This document shows, piece after piece, positions 36,105 through 44,421 of a stretch of 64,000 bases of DNA; position 1 is the stretch's first letter, and the number at the start of each line of letters is the position of its first letter. The stretch covers positions 10,918 to 74,917 of the forward strand of contig DASWKF010000071.1 in the NCBI GenBank assembly GCA_036396795.1. Direction: 5' to 3'. The notes under the pieces were generated by a model. It saw only the letters and a program-made list of their open reading frames with translations. It ran no database searches and had not been told where the DNA came from. The translations under genes and the position numbers were made by a program. Origin of the DNA: JAHEEM01 sp036396795. Its GTDB lineage: Bacteria > Pseudomonadota > Gammaproteobacteria > Steroidobacterales > Rariloculaceae.

Positions 36105-36635
36105 CTAGAAGCCTTCGGTAGAAGTGAACAGGCCGACGCGAAGATTGGTGGCGTAATAGATCGTGCGCCCGTCGACGTCCATCTCGGCGTCGCCGAGACC
36201 CATGATCAGCTTGCGCTTGATCAGGCGCTTCATATCGACTCTGTACGTCACCCGCTTGTTTTCCGGCAAGACCTGCCCCTGGAACTTGACCTCGCCGACG
36301 CCGAGCGCACGTCCGCGGCCTTCGCCGCCGAGCCAGGCGAGGTAAAACCCGATGAGCTGCCACATCGCGTCCAGTCCGAGGCAACCGGGCATCACCGGGT
36401 CGTTGCGGAAGTGGCAAGCGAAGAACCAGAGCTCGGGAACGATGTCGAGCTCCGCGTGAATCATACCTTTGCCGTAACGCCCTCCCTTGGAGTCGATCTG
36501 CGTGATACGGTCGAACATCAGCATGTTGGGCAGCGGCAAACGCGCGTTGCCCGGCCCGAAAGTCTCCTGCTCGCCGGCCTCGATGAGCTCCGCCCGCGTG
36601 TAGCTCGACCGCTGCTTGTACTGCGTCAACGTCAT
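36105..36635 (-). CDS. fabA: 3-hydroxydecanoyl-[ACP] dehydratase/isomerase
   Basis: This 176-residue hot-dog enzyme dehydrates 3-hydroxyacyl-ACP and isomerises trans-2- to cis-3-decenoyl-ACP, the branch point of anaerobic unsaturated fatty acid synthesis. FFACHFRNDPVMPGCLGLDA gives catalytic His75 and Asp89. WLGGEGRGRALGVGEVKFQG matches FabA almost exactly. I place the start at ATG 36635 by comparison with the ~172-residue family; a GAGGAG abuts it, so ATG 36677 (14 residues longer) remains possible. fabB, often beside fabA, is not adjacent. Its presence supports a proteobacterial, especially gammaproteobacterial, origin. Confidence 0.95.
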   Translation of the reverse strand: MTLTQYKQRSSYTRAELIEAGEQETFGPGNARLPLPNMLMFDRITQIDSKGGRYGKGMIHAELDIVPELWFFACHFRNDPVMPGCLGLDAMWQLIGFYLAWLGGEGRGRALGVGEVKFQGQVLPENKRVTYRVDMKRLIKRKLIMGLGDAEMDVDGRTIYYATNLRVGLFTSTEGF

Positions 36636-36829
36636 CTCCTCGTCGCGGGGACGATCGGTATCGATACTGCTGATCATGGCTGCGGAGGATACGTGTATGC
36701 GGTCGATAAAACCACGCTGCAGACCTCGTTTTCGGTGACGTGGACGACGCCGAATCTCCGAAGCGGCGCGAGCGACACGATGACGGACGGCGTTAGGCGC
36801 GCGTCGGCGGCGGCTGCTACCATGCGCTG

Positions 36830-37804
36830 ATGACGACGCAAGCACCCGGGAAGACGCCGCTTTTTCCGACACCGAGCTTGAACTTGGTCTCCGTCAAACA
36901 GCCGGCGACCGGTCGCATCGTATCCAACGAGCTCTGCCTCAAGGGCAAATCCGCAAGCTTCGTGCGTCACACGGTCATCGACGTCAGCGGAACGCCACTG
37001 GCGGGAAGCTGCCTGGTCGGTCAGGCTTTCGGCATCATTCCGCCGGGCGTCGATGCGCTAGGCAAGCCGCACAAGGTGCGCCTCTATTCGCTCGCCTGCC
37101 CCTCGTATGGAGAAGACGGCCGCGGCAACGTCGTCTCGACGACGACGAAACGCGTCGTCGCCGAGGGCGATCCCGACAGGCGCAAGGACGAGCATCGATT
37201 GTTCCTCGGCGTCTGCAGCAATTTCTTGTGCAATCTCGGGCCGGGAGACGAAGTGCAAATCACCGGACCGAACGGCAAGCGCATGTTGCTGCCGGAGAAC
37301 CTCGAAGCACACGACTACGTGTTCGTTGCGACGGGAACCGGGATCGCGCCATTTCGCGGCATGCTGCTGGAGCTGCTCGAAGGCCCGCGAGGCCCGGTCT
37401 CGAGCGAGATCCATCTGATCATGGGTGTGCCTTACACGACCGACTTGGTTTACGACGATCTGTTTGCGCGCTTGAGCGGCGCGCACGACAACTTTCACTA
37501 CCACACTGCGATCAGCCGCGAGAGCCGCGGCGACGGACGCCCCGGGCTCTATGTGCACGAGTACCTCGACGAGCGCATCGACCGCTTCGGCGACTTGCTC
37601 GGCAACGGCCGAACGCTGGTCTACGCCTGCGGGATTGCGGGGATGCAGTGCGGCCTCTTCAAGGTGCTCGCGTGCCACAGCCTGGAGCAGCCGTACTTCT
37701 CGGTCAAGGGCGCGCTCGCCGATTGTGACCCGGCACACTGGGATTTCGGCGAGCTGCGCCGCGGCGTGCGGCTCACCGGGCGCTGCCTGGTCGAGGTGTA
37801 TTAA
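36830..37804 (+). CDS. Plant/cyanobacterial-type ferredoxin-NADP+ reductase
   Basis: This 324-residue FAD enzyme moves electrons between ferredoxin (or flavodoxin) and NADP(H). The FAD motif is VRLYSLACPSYGEDG, followed by LGVCSNFLCNLGPGD. The NADP-binding core is ATGTGIAPFRGML, and YACGIAGMQCGLFK is the C-terminal NADP site. The protein ends CLVEVY, with the terminal Tyr that stacks on the FAD isoalloxazine in plant-type FNR. Most proteobacteria carry the shorter Fpr type ending in other residues. The related BoxA reductase of benzoyl-CoA oxidation has extra ferredoxin domains, absent here. It overlaps alr end to end by 4 nt (TTAA). Confidence 0.88.
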   Translation: MTTQAPGKTPLFPTPSLNLVSVKQPATGRIVSNELCLKGKSASFVRHTVIDVSGTPLAGSCLVGQAFGIIPPGVDALGKPHKVRLYSLACPSYGEDGRGNVVSTTTKRVVAEGDPDRRKDEHRLFLGVCSNFLCNLGPGDEVQITGPNGKRMLLPENLEAHDYVFVATGTGIAPFRGMLLELLEGPRGPVSSEIHLIMGVPYTTDLVYDDLFARLSGAHDNFHYHTAISRESRGDGRPGLYVHEYLDERIDRFGDLLGNGRTLVYACGIAGMQCGLFKVLACHSLEQPYFSVKGALADCDPAHWDFGELRRGVRLTGRCLVEVY

Positions 37805-38913
37805 GAGCCTGCGGTGTCGCCGTGGTAACGGCGGATCCAGCGCGAGCCGAGTCGCGTCAAGATCTCGTAGCTGATCGTGCCGGCCGCGTTCGCGAGCTCG
37901 TCGAGAGGGACGTGGTCACCGAGCAGCTCGACCATCGCTCCAGGAGAGGTTTGTGACGCGGGGACGGCGGAGACGTCGACCGTCAGCATGTCCATGGACA
38001 CGCGGCCGACCACCGGCACGCTGACGCCGCCGAGAAAGGCATGCGCGAGATTGCCGAGCGCACGCGGGTAGCCGTCGGCGTAACCCGCGCCGACGGTGGC
38101 GAGCCGCGCGGGGGGCTCGGCCACATGCGTGGCGCCATAGCCCACGGTGACCGGCTCGATCACCTCTCTCACCTGAAGGATCGGACTGTAGAGCCGGACG
38201 ACCGGCTGCATCGGATTGGGCTTGTCCAGAAAAGGATTGCCGCCGTAGAGCGCGATGCCGGCGCGCGCGAGATCGCCGCAATAGCGCGCGCCCGAGAACA
38301 CGGCCGCCGAGTTGCCCACGCAGGTTTTCGCCGCCGGCAACGACGCCCGCAGCCGGTCGAAGCGTGTGAGCTGCGCTTCGTTGAGCGGATGCTCCGGCTC
38401 GTCGGCACAAGCGAGATGCGTTAAGACATATTCGATCTCGAGCACGTCGAGCAAGCCGCGCTTGCCTGCGAGCTCACCGACCTCGCGAACGTCCATGCCC
38501 AACCTCGACATGCCGGTGTCGATGTGTATCGCGACCCGTAAGCGCCGCCGCCCGGTAGCTTCGACCCAACGCTCGATCTGCGCCAACGAGTTCAAAACCG
38601 GGATCAGCCCGGCATCCCTGAGCGAGCTCTCCTCGCCCGGCTCGGGGCCCGCGAGCACGAAGATCTGCGCGCCGGCCAACAGCTTCCCGAGCTGCCGGCC
38701 TTCGGCAAGATTGGCGACGAAGAAGTGCTCGCAGCCCGCGGCTCGAAGGCTGGGCGCGACTTGCGCGAGCCCCAGACCGTAGGCATCGGCCTTGACCACG
38801 GCGCCGCAAGTTGCCGGCGCCGCGGCTCGGGACAGCAGTCGATAATTGCGTTGCACGGCATCGAGATCGATGCTCAGGAGACCCGGGCTGGTGACGGTAG
38901 TCGCGGAACTCAT
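37801..38913 (-). CDS. alr: Alanine racemase
   Basis: This is a 370-residue PLP enzyme that makes D-alanine for peptidoglycan. The Schiff-base lysine is K41 in VVKADAYGLGL. The second catalytic residue, Tyr, lies near 275 in GAGYADGYPRAL. HIDTGMSRLGM and GRVSMDMLTVDVS are family blocks. ATG 38913 was preferred to a TTG 21 nt upstream. The stop shares TTAA with the stop of the convergent ferredoxin reductase gene. Confidence 0.96.
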   Translation of the reverse strand: MSSATTVTSPGLLSIDLDAVQRNYRLLSRAAAPATCGAVVKADAYGLGLAQVAPSLRAAGCEHFFVANLAEGRQLGKLLAGAQIFVLAGPEPGEESSLRDAGLIPVLNSLAQIERWVEATGRRRLRVAIHIDTGMSRLGMDVREVGELAGKRGLLDVLEIEYVLTHLACADEPEHPLNEAQLTRFDRLRASLPAAKTCVGNSAAVFSGARYCGDLARAGIALYGGNPFLDKPNPMQPVVRLYSPILQVREVIEPVTVGYGATHVAEPPARLATVGAGYADGYPRALGNLAHAFLGGVSVPVVGRVSMDMLTVDVSAVPASQTSPGAMVELLGDHVPLDELANAAGTISYEILTRLGSRWIRRYHGDTAGS

Positions 38914-39026
38914 CGCTCGATTGCGCTTCGACAACGATTCGGCTGGTCAGAAATGCGGCGCCACTCTACCATACGGTGAATCCCGGATGTGCCGGACGAA
39001 GCCGCCGGTTCCACGCAGCAGCCATC

Positions 39027-40016
39027 GTGATTGCCGAATTCTCCGCTTACCGCATTCATCGCGACGCCGACACGGTTCACGGCCGTTTGGAGACCTTGCG
39101 TGTCGACGACCTGACGCCGGGTGGCGTGGTCGTTCGGGTCGAGTATTCCGGCATCAACTACAAGGACGCGCTCGCGGCCACGGGCGCCGGCAAAATTCTG
39201 CGCCGCTACCCGCTCGTCGGCGGCATCGATCTCGCCGGCGAGGTCGTCGAGTCCGCGTCACCTGAATTCGCAATCGGGGAAAAGGTCATCGCGCTCAGCG
39301 GGGGCTTGAGCGAGACGCGCGACGGCGGCTACGCCGAGATCGCGCGCGTCGAGCCGGACATGCTGGTGCGAACACCCGCAGGGATCGACACACGCACCGC
39401 GATGGCGCTCGGCACGGCCGGCTTCACGGCGGCGCTCGCCGTGCATCGTCTCGAGCAGAACGGGCAACGCCCGGAGCAGGGGCCGATACTCGTGAGCGGC
39501 GCGACGGGCGGGGTCGGCAGCGTCGCGATCGACATCCTGAGCGCGCGGGGCTATGACGTCGTCGCGCTGACCGGAAAGATGCATCATGCCCCCTATCTCA
39601 AGAGCCTGGGCGCGACCGAGGTCCTCGACCGAAACACCTTGAAAATGGGCGACAAGCCACTCGAGCACGCGACCTGGGGCGGCGCCGTCGACAACCTCGG
39701 CGGCGCGGTGCTCGCCTGGCTCACGCGAACCACCCGCCCCTGGGGCAACATCGCCAGCGTCGGCCTGGCGGCGGGCCACGAGCTCGCGACCACGGTGATG
39801 CCCTTCATCCTGCGCGCGGTCAGCTTGCTCGGCGTCAACATCGAGGTCGATTCCGCGCTGCGCGCTACCCTTTGGCGACGACTCGGCGACGAGCTGCGGC
39901 CGCGGCACCTCGACGCGATCGTGCGCCGAGAGGTTTCGCTCGAGGGATTGCCCGAGTGCTTTGGCGACTATATCGACTCGCGGGCCGTCGGCCGCACGCT
40001 CGTCAAGATCGGTTGA
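39027..40016 (+). CDS. Acrylyl-CoA reductase-type MDR oxidoreductase (YhdH/AcuI family)
   Basis: This 329-residue NADPH-dependent medium-chain reductase matches the YhdH/AcuI family. Visible signatures are GINYKDALAATGAGKI, YPLVGGIDLAGEV, GWGLSETRDGG-like AGYAEIARV, ILVSGATGGVGSVA for NADPH and SLLGVNIEV. The family reduces acryloyl-CoA to propanoyl-CoA, linking to 3-hydroxypropanoate or DMSP catabolism, and also acts as a detoxifying quinone or enal reductase. GTG at 39027 gives the expected N-terminus (IAEFSAYRIHRD). No propionyl-CoA genes are adjacent, so a detoxification role is equally possible. Confidence 0.87.
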   Translation: MIAEFSAYRIHRDADTVHGRLETLRVDDLTPGGVVVRVEYSGINYKDALAATGAGKILRRYPLVGGIDLAGEVVESASPEFAIGEKVIALSGGLSETRDGGYAEIARVEPDMLVRTPAGIDTRTAMALGTAGFTAALAVHRLEQNGQRPEQGPILVSGATGGVGSVAIDILSARGYDVVALTGKMHHAPYLKSLGATEVLDRNTLKMGDKPLEHATWGGAVDNLGGAVLAWLTRTTRPWGNIASVGLAAGHELATTVMPFILRAVSLLGVNIEVDSALRATLWRRLGDELRPRHLDAIVRREVSLEGLPECFGDYIDSRAVGRTLVKIG

Positions 40017-40025
40017 TAGGTAACG

Positions 40026-40751
40026 CTATTCCGTTGCCTGGCGACGGAAATAGTAGTCGTAGGGCGTTCCCATGCTGCGCGCGTTCACCCAGATGACCAG
40101 CATTTCCTCGAGCGTGTTCGCATAACGCAACGGCCCGAGATCCATGGCCTCGAAGCCCATGCCCTCGGCCAGGGCCGCGATCTTGCGCTTGGCCTCGGTA
40201 TCGTCGCCGACGATCGGGATCGTCACCGGGCCGCCCGAGATCTCCGGCGTCTCCATAGTACGGAAATTCAAGGTGTTGAACGCCTTGACGACACGTGCGC
40301 CCGGTGCCGCGGCCTGAATCAGCTCGGCGTTGGAAGTCGCAACGCCGTGAACGCGCAGACCGTCGGCCGCCGCCTCGGTGCGATTGGTCGGATCGAGAAT
40401 GATCTTGCCCGACAGATCACCGAGGCCGCGCACGACCTCTTCGGCGACGGCACCGGGCACCGCGATGACGACGATGTCGGCACCTGCCGCCGCCTCGGCC
40501 TGAGCCGACGCCGAGGCAGATCCTCCGGTGCGCGCGACCAGCGCCGCCACCTCTTCGCGCTCCGGCTCCCGCGAGCCGTAGACGATGGTGTGTCCTTGCT
40601 TGGCGAACTGAGGACCGAGCGCGCCGGCCACGCGTCCCGTGCCGATGATCGCGATCGTATCGGCAAGCGTGAGGCCGGCGAGGAAAACGCCGGACAACAA
40701 CGCGAGAGCATGGACGAGACAGCGTGCGAATCGACGGGTTGGCAATGACAT
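40026..40751 (-). CDS. NADP-dependent oxidoreductase, F420-reductase-like, with signal peptide
   Basis: This 241-residue protein has an N-terminal hydrophobic signal (CLVHALALLSGVFLAGLTLA). A Rossmann domain follows immediately (IAIIGTGRVAGALGPQFA). IVVIAVPGAVAEEVVRGL, AFNTLNFRTMETPE and IVGDDTEAKRKIAALAEGMG are typical of NADPH-F420 reductase-like enzymes (F420_oxidored domain). The motif TGRVAGALG replaces the usual GxGNMG. Cytosolic dinucleotide enzymes rarely carry export signals; the signal could be cleaved or serve as a membrane anchor. Substrate unknown; F420 is not expected in this lineage, so the name reflects fold only. Confidence 0.8.
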   Translation of the reverse strand: MSLPTRRFARCLVHALALLSGVFLAGLTLADTIAIIGTGRVAGALGPQFAKQGHTIVYGSREPEREEVAALVARTGGSASASAQAEAAAGADIVVIAVPGAVAEEVVRGLGDLSGKIILDPTNRTEAAADGLRVHGVATSNAELIQAAAPGARVVKAFNTLNFRTMETPEISGGPVTIPIVGDDTEAKRKIAALAEGMGFEAMDLGPLRYANTLEEMLVIWVNARSMGTPYDYYFRRQATE

Positions 40752-40825
40752 GGCGGCTCCGGGGTTCAGCGAGTGGAATCGGCAAAGCGAGTCTCGCTCA
40801 TGATATCGCAGCGCTTCGAGTGCCG

Positions 40826-43800
40826 TCAGTGCTTGAGCGCCGGAGACTTCGATTCGCCGCCGGCCGTGGAAGCGTAGAGCGTGGCGTTACCGCCGACCGC
40901 GGCGGTATTGATCGTCACGGCCTGCTCGCTCATAAAACGCTCGAGATAGTGCGGACCGCCCGCCTTGGGCCCGGTCCCCGAGTACCCCATGCCGCCGAAA
41001 GGCTGGGCGCCCACCTGCGCGCCGATCATGTTGCGGTTGACGTAGACGTTGCCGACGCGGGCGCGCGCGGCAATGTCCTTGGCGAAGGACTCGACGCGGC
41101 TGTGGACGCCCAAGGTGAGCCCGTAGCCGACGGCATTGAGCGCATCGACGACCGCGAGCGCCTCGCCTGCCGCATAGCGCGTCACGTGCAGCACCGGGCC
41201 GAAGATTTCGCGGGTCAGATCGCTTGCCGCTTCGAGCTCGAGCAGAGTCGGCGCGACATACGCGCCGCGCTCGTGCTCGCCGCACAAGCGGCACTGATAC
41301 AGAATGCGCTGCGAGTGGCTCTGCACGTAGTCATCGAGCATCTGCTTCGCCTGCGAATCGATGACCGGGCCGACGTCGGTCGACAACAGGCAGGGATCGC
41401 CGATCACGAGCTCCCGCATGTGGCCGATCAAAAGCTCGAGCACGCGATCAGCCGTGTCCTCCTGCAAGCACAGCAGGCGCAGCGCCGAGCAACGCTGCCC
41501 GGCGCTGTTGAAGGCCGACTGCGCCGCGTCCTTGACGAGCTGCTCGGCCAGCGCGGAGCTGTCCGCGATCATCGCGTTGATGCCGCCGGTCTCGGCGATC
41601 AGCGTCGCGATCGGCCCGTCTCGAGCCGCGAGGCGTCGATTGATCACCGCGGCGGTCTCCGTCGAGCCCGTGAAGGCGACGCCGGCCAGACGCGAGTCGC
41701 AAAGCAGCGGCGTCGCGATAGATGCGCCGTCCCCCGGCAGGAATTGCAGCACACCGGCGGGTATCCCGGCCGCGAGCATGAGCTCCACGGCGCGAGCAGC
41801 GACGAGGCCGGTCTGCTCCGCCGGCTTCGCAAGCACGCTGTTGCCCGCGGCGAGCGCCGCCGCGACCTGGCCGGTGAAAATCGACAGCGGGAAGTTCCAT
41901 GGGCTGATGCACAGAAACACGCCGCGAGGCTTGAGATAGAGCAGATTGGATTCACCGGTCACGCCGGGCAGGGACCGTGGTGCGGCCGTGAGGCGATCGG
42001 CTTCGGCGGCGTAGTAGCGCAACAGGTCGACGGCCTCGCGCAGCTCGGCGAGGCTGTCGGCGACGGTGCGGCCGCCTTCGCGCACGCAGCGCGCGAGCAG
42101 CTCGCCGCGATGGGCTTCGAAGGCATCGGCGGCCGCCCTCAGCAACCCGCTGCGCTCGGAAACGGGCCTTAGACCCCACGCAGCTTGCGCGCGCGCGGCG
42201 ACGTCGAGGGCAGCCAGCGCGAGCTCAGGTCCTGCCGTGACCACCTCGCCGACGGCGTGCTCGCTGTCGGCCGGGTCTCGAGCGGCGCTACGCTCGCCGT
42301 CACACGCGACGCCGCCGACGACAGGCGCCGCCCGCCAATCTCGCACGGCGCCGGCCTCGAGCGCCGTTGCCAGCTCGCGCAACTCGAAGAACGCGGCGAG
42401 GTTCGCTCCGCAAGCATTGCGCCGCTCGGGTTGAAACAAGTCGCGCGGCAACGGAATCCTCGGATGGCGCCGCACAGCGCCGGCAACCGCGCAACGCTCG
42501 AGCGGGTCTTGGACGACTTCCGCGGCCGCAACCTCGGCGTGGACGAAGCGGTTCACGAACGAGGTGTTGGCGCCGTTCTCCAGCAAACGCCGCACGAGAT
42601 ACGGCAGCAGGTCCTCGTGCGAGCCTACCGGCGCGTAAACGCGGCAAGGCCGCGCCGCGCCCTCGGAGTCGATGATCTCGCGATACAGCTCCTCGCCCAT
42701 GCCGTGCAGACGCTGAAACTCGAATTGCGCTTTCCCGCCGCGCTCGAGCACCCAGGCCACCGTGTGGGCGTTGTGAGTCGCGAATTGCGGATACAGGCAC
42801 GGTGCCGCATCGAGCAGCCGCGCCGCGCAGGCGAGATAGCTCAAATCGGTGTTGCACTTGCGCGTGAATACCGGATAGTCGCTGAGCCCGAGCGCCTGAG
42901 CCTGCTTGATCTCGCTGTCCCAATAGGCGCCCTTGACGAGACGCACCGGAATGCTGCGGCCGGATTCGCGCGCTGCCGCTTCGAGCCAGGCGAGCACCGC
43001 GTAAGCGCGTTTCTGATACGCCTGCACGGCCAGGCCGAGACCCGGCCAGGCGCTCACGCGCGGGTCCTTGAGGACCGCGGCGAATACCGCCAAAGTCGGC
43101 TCCAGGCGGTCGGCTTCCTCCGCGTCCACGGTCAGCGCGATGCCGGCGTCACGCGCGGCGCTTGCGAGCGCGGCCAGACGCTCGGCCAACTCCCCCACGA
43201 CGCGGCGGCCCTGGGCGAACTCGAACCGCGCCGACAACGCCGATAGCTTGACGGAGATGCCCGGGGCGTCCATGAGCCCGGCGCTCGGCTCCGCGTCCCG
43301 CCCGATCGCTGCGATCGCCTCGGAGTAGGCCTCGAAGTAGCGCGTCGCATCCTCGGCCGTGAGCGCCGCCTCGCCGAGCATGTCGAAAGAGTAGCGGTAT
43401 CGAGCCGCGTCCGAACGGCGGGCGCGCCGCAGCGCCGATTCGATCGTGCGCCCCATGACGAATTGATGACCGAGAATGCGCATCGCTTGCTTGAGAGCCG
43501 TGCGGATCAGCGGCTCGCCGAGCCGCCCGATCATGCGAGCCAGCTCGTCCTGCCAGCGCTGCTCGGCGCGGTACTCGGCCTTGAGGACGCGTCCTGTGAG
43601 CATCAGCGCCCAGGTCGAGGCATTCACGAGCACCGGGCTGTGCGGCTGCAGGTGCGCGCGCCAGTCCGCCGCCGCGAGCTTGTCGGCTATGAGACGATCG
43701 GCCGTGTCGGCGTCGGGAATGCGCAGCAAAGCCTCGGCGAGGCACAGCAGCACGATGCCTTCGCTCGACGACAGATCGTATTCGGCCATGAACGCGTCGA

Positions 43801-44017
43801 TGCCGCCGGCGTCGCGGCGATTGCGGCGCATCTTCTCGACGAGATCGATCGCGCAGCGCTTGACCTTGCGCCGGAAATGAGCGGAGCCGCTCGCCGGCTC
43901 GAGCAAGGCCTCGACGGCGCGGGCCTCGTCGGCCAGATAGTCACGCTCGATGGCTTCGTCGACGGGCGACGCAAGCACGTCGGCCGGGGCGAAGATCCAG
44001 GGTCGCGGCGGCGGCAT
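40826..44017 (-). CDS. putA: Bifunctional proline dehydrogenase / P5C dehydrogenase
   Basis: This 1063-residue enzyme oxidises proline to P5C (FAD-dependent) and then to glutamate (NAD-dependent). The N-terminal arch and dimerisation segments cover roughly 20-170. The PRODH barrel (about 190-480) contains GISVKLSALSARFE, RLVKGAYWDSEIKQAQ and THNAHTVAWVL. The ALDH domain (about 560-1040) has ETGGINAM with catalytic Glu near 808 and SAGQRCSALRLL with catalytic Cys near 842. No ribbon-helix-helix DNA-binding domain is seen at the N-terminus, so unlike E. coli PutA it should not self-repress. ATG 44017 fits family length; the long upstream extension overlaps repeats. It is divergent from rocD. 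Confidence 0.95.
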   Translation of the reverse strand: MPPPRPWIFAPADVLASPVDEAIERDYLADEARAVEALLEPASGSAHFRRKVKRCAIDLVEKMRRNRRDAGGIDAFMAEYDLSSSEGIVLLCLAEALLRIPDADTADRLIADKLAAADWRAHLQPHSPVLVNASTWALMLTGRVLKAEYRAEQRWQDELARMIGRLGEPLIRTALKQAMRILGHQFVMGRTIESALRRARRSDAARYRYSFDMLGEAALTAEDATRYFEAYSEAIAAIGRDAEPSAGLMDAPGISVKLSALSARFEFAQGRRVVGELAERLAALASAARDAGIALTVDAEEADRLEPTLAVFAAVLKDPRVSAWPGLGLAVQAYQKRAYAVLAWLEAAARESGRSIPVRLVKGAYWDSEIKQAQALGLSDYPVFTRKCNTDLSYLACAARLLDAAPCLYPQFATHNAHTVAWVLERGGKAQFEFQRLHGMGEELYREIIDSEGAARPCRVYAPVGSHEDLLPYLVRRLLENGANTSFVNRFVHAEVAAAEVVQDPLERCAVAGAVRRHPRIPLPRDLFQPERRNACGANLAAFFELRELATALEAGAVRDWRAAPVVGGVACDGERSAARDPADSEHAVGEVVTAGPELALAALDVAARAQAAWGLRPVSERSGLLRAAADAFEAHRGELLARCVREGGRTVADSLAELREAVDLLRYYAAEADRLTAAPRSLPGVTGESNLLYLKPRGVFLCISPWNFPLSIFTGQVAAALAAGNSVLAKPAEQTGLVAARAVELMLAAGIPAGVLQFLPGDGASIATPLLCDSRLAGVAFTGSTETAAVINRRLAARDGPIATLIAETGGINAMIADSSALAEQLVKDAAQSAFNSAGQRCSALRLLCLQEDTADRVLELLIGHMRELVIGDPCLLSTDVGPVIDSQAKQMLDDYVQSHSQRILYQCRLCGEHERGAYVAPTLLELEAASDLTREIFGPVLHVTRYAAGEALAVVDALNAVGYGLTLGVHSRVESFAKDIAARARVGNVYVNRNMIGAQVGAQPFGGMGYSGTGPKAGGPHYLERFMSEQAVTINTAAVGGNATLYASTAGGESKSPALKH

Positions 44018-44065
44018 AGCCGCAGTGTACCCGCGAGCCCGAACGGCGTCGCCGCCACGCACTCG

Positions 44066-44358
44066 CGCACGACGCAGGGCCGCCAAGGCGCAAAGGAACG
44101 CCGCGGAGGCGCAGTCGCATGACGCGGGAACGGGGATACAGGTTCTCGAAGGAGTGCGAAGCTCCGACTGAGAGGGCCTGTATCCCCGTTCCCGCGTCCT
44201 CCGGGCTGCGGCGGTGGCATGGGGGCGTGAAGGCGGGGTCATTGGTGCTCGAAGGAGTGCGAAGCTCCGACTGAGAGCGCCAATGGCCCCGACTTCACGC
44301 CCGTGCGATCCCGCGACGTCCCTCATTCGCCGCCCTTGGCGGCCCCACGTCGTGCGAC
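44066..44358. repeat. Double-hairpin dispersed repeat, copy 2, nested in an outer palindrome
   Basis: The core unit 44114-44358 starts GTCGCATGAC (44114-44123) and ends GTCGTGCGAC (44349-44358). Hairpin 1 has perfect 22-bp arms at 44121-44142 and 44177-44198 around a 34-nt core. Hairpin 2 has 23-bp arms with two mismatches at 44223-44245 and 44280-44302 around another. Both cores here have the same orientation, in contrast to copy 1. An outer imperfect inverted repeat of ~25 bp (44066-44090 with 44331-44356) encloses the unit. It fills most of the 404 nt between the divergent starts of putA (44017) and rocD (44422), so it lies in their promoter region. Confidence 0.85.
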
Positions 44359-44421
44359 GGCGCACGGCGCTCCGTCGGGCGGCTACAATGCCGGCTGTCG
44401 TTCCGGAAACGTCGAGGCAAC

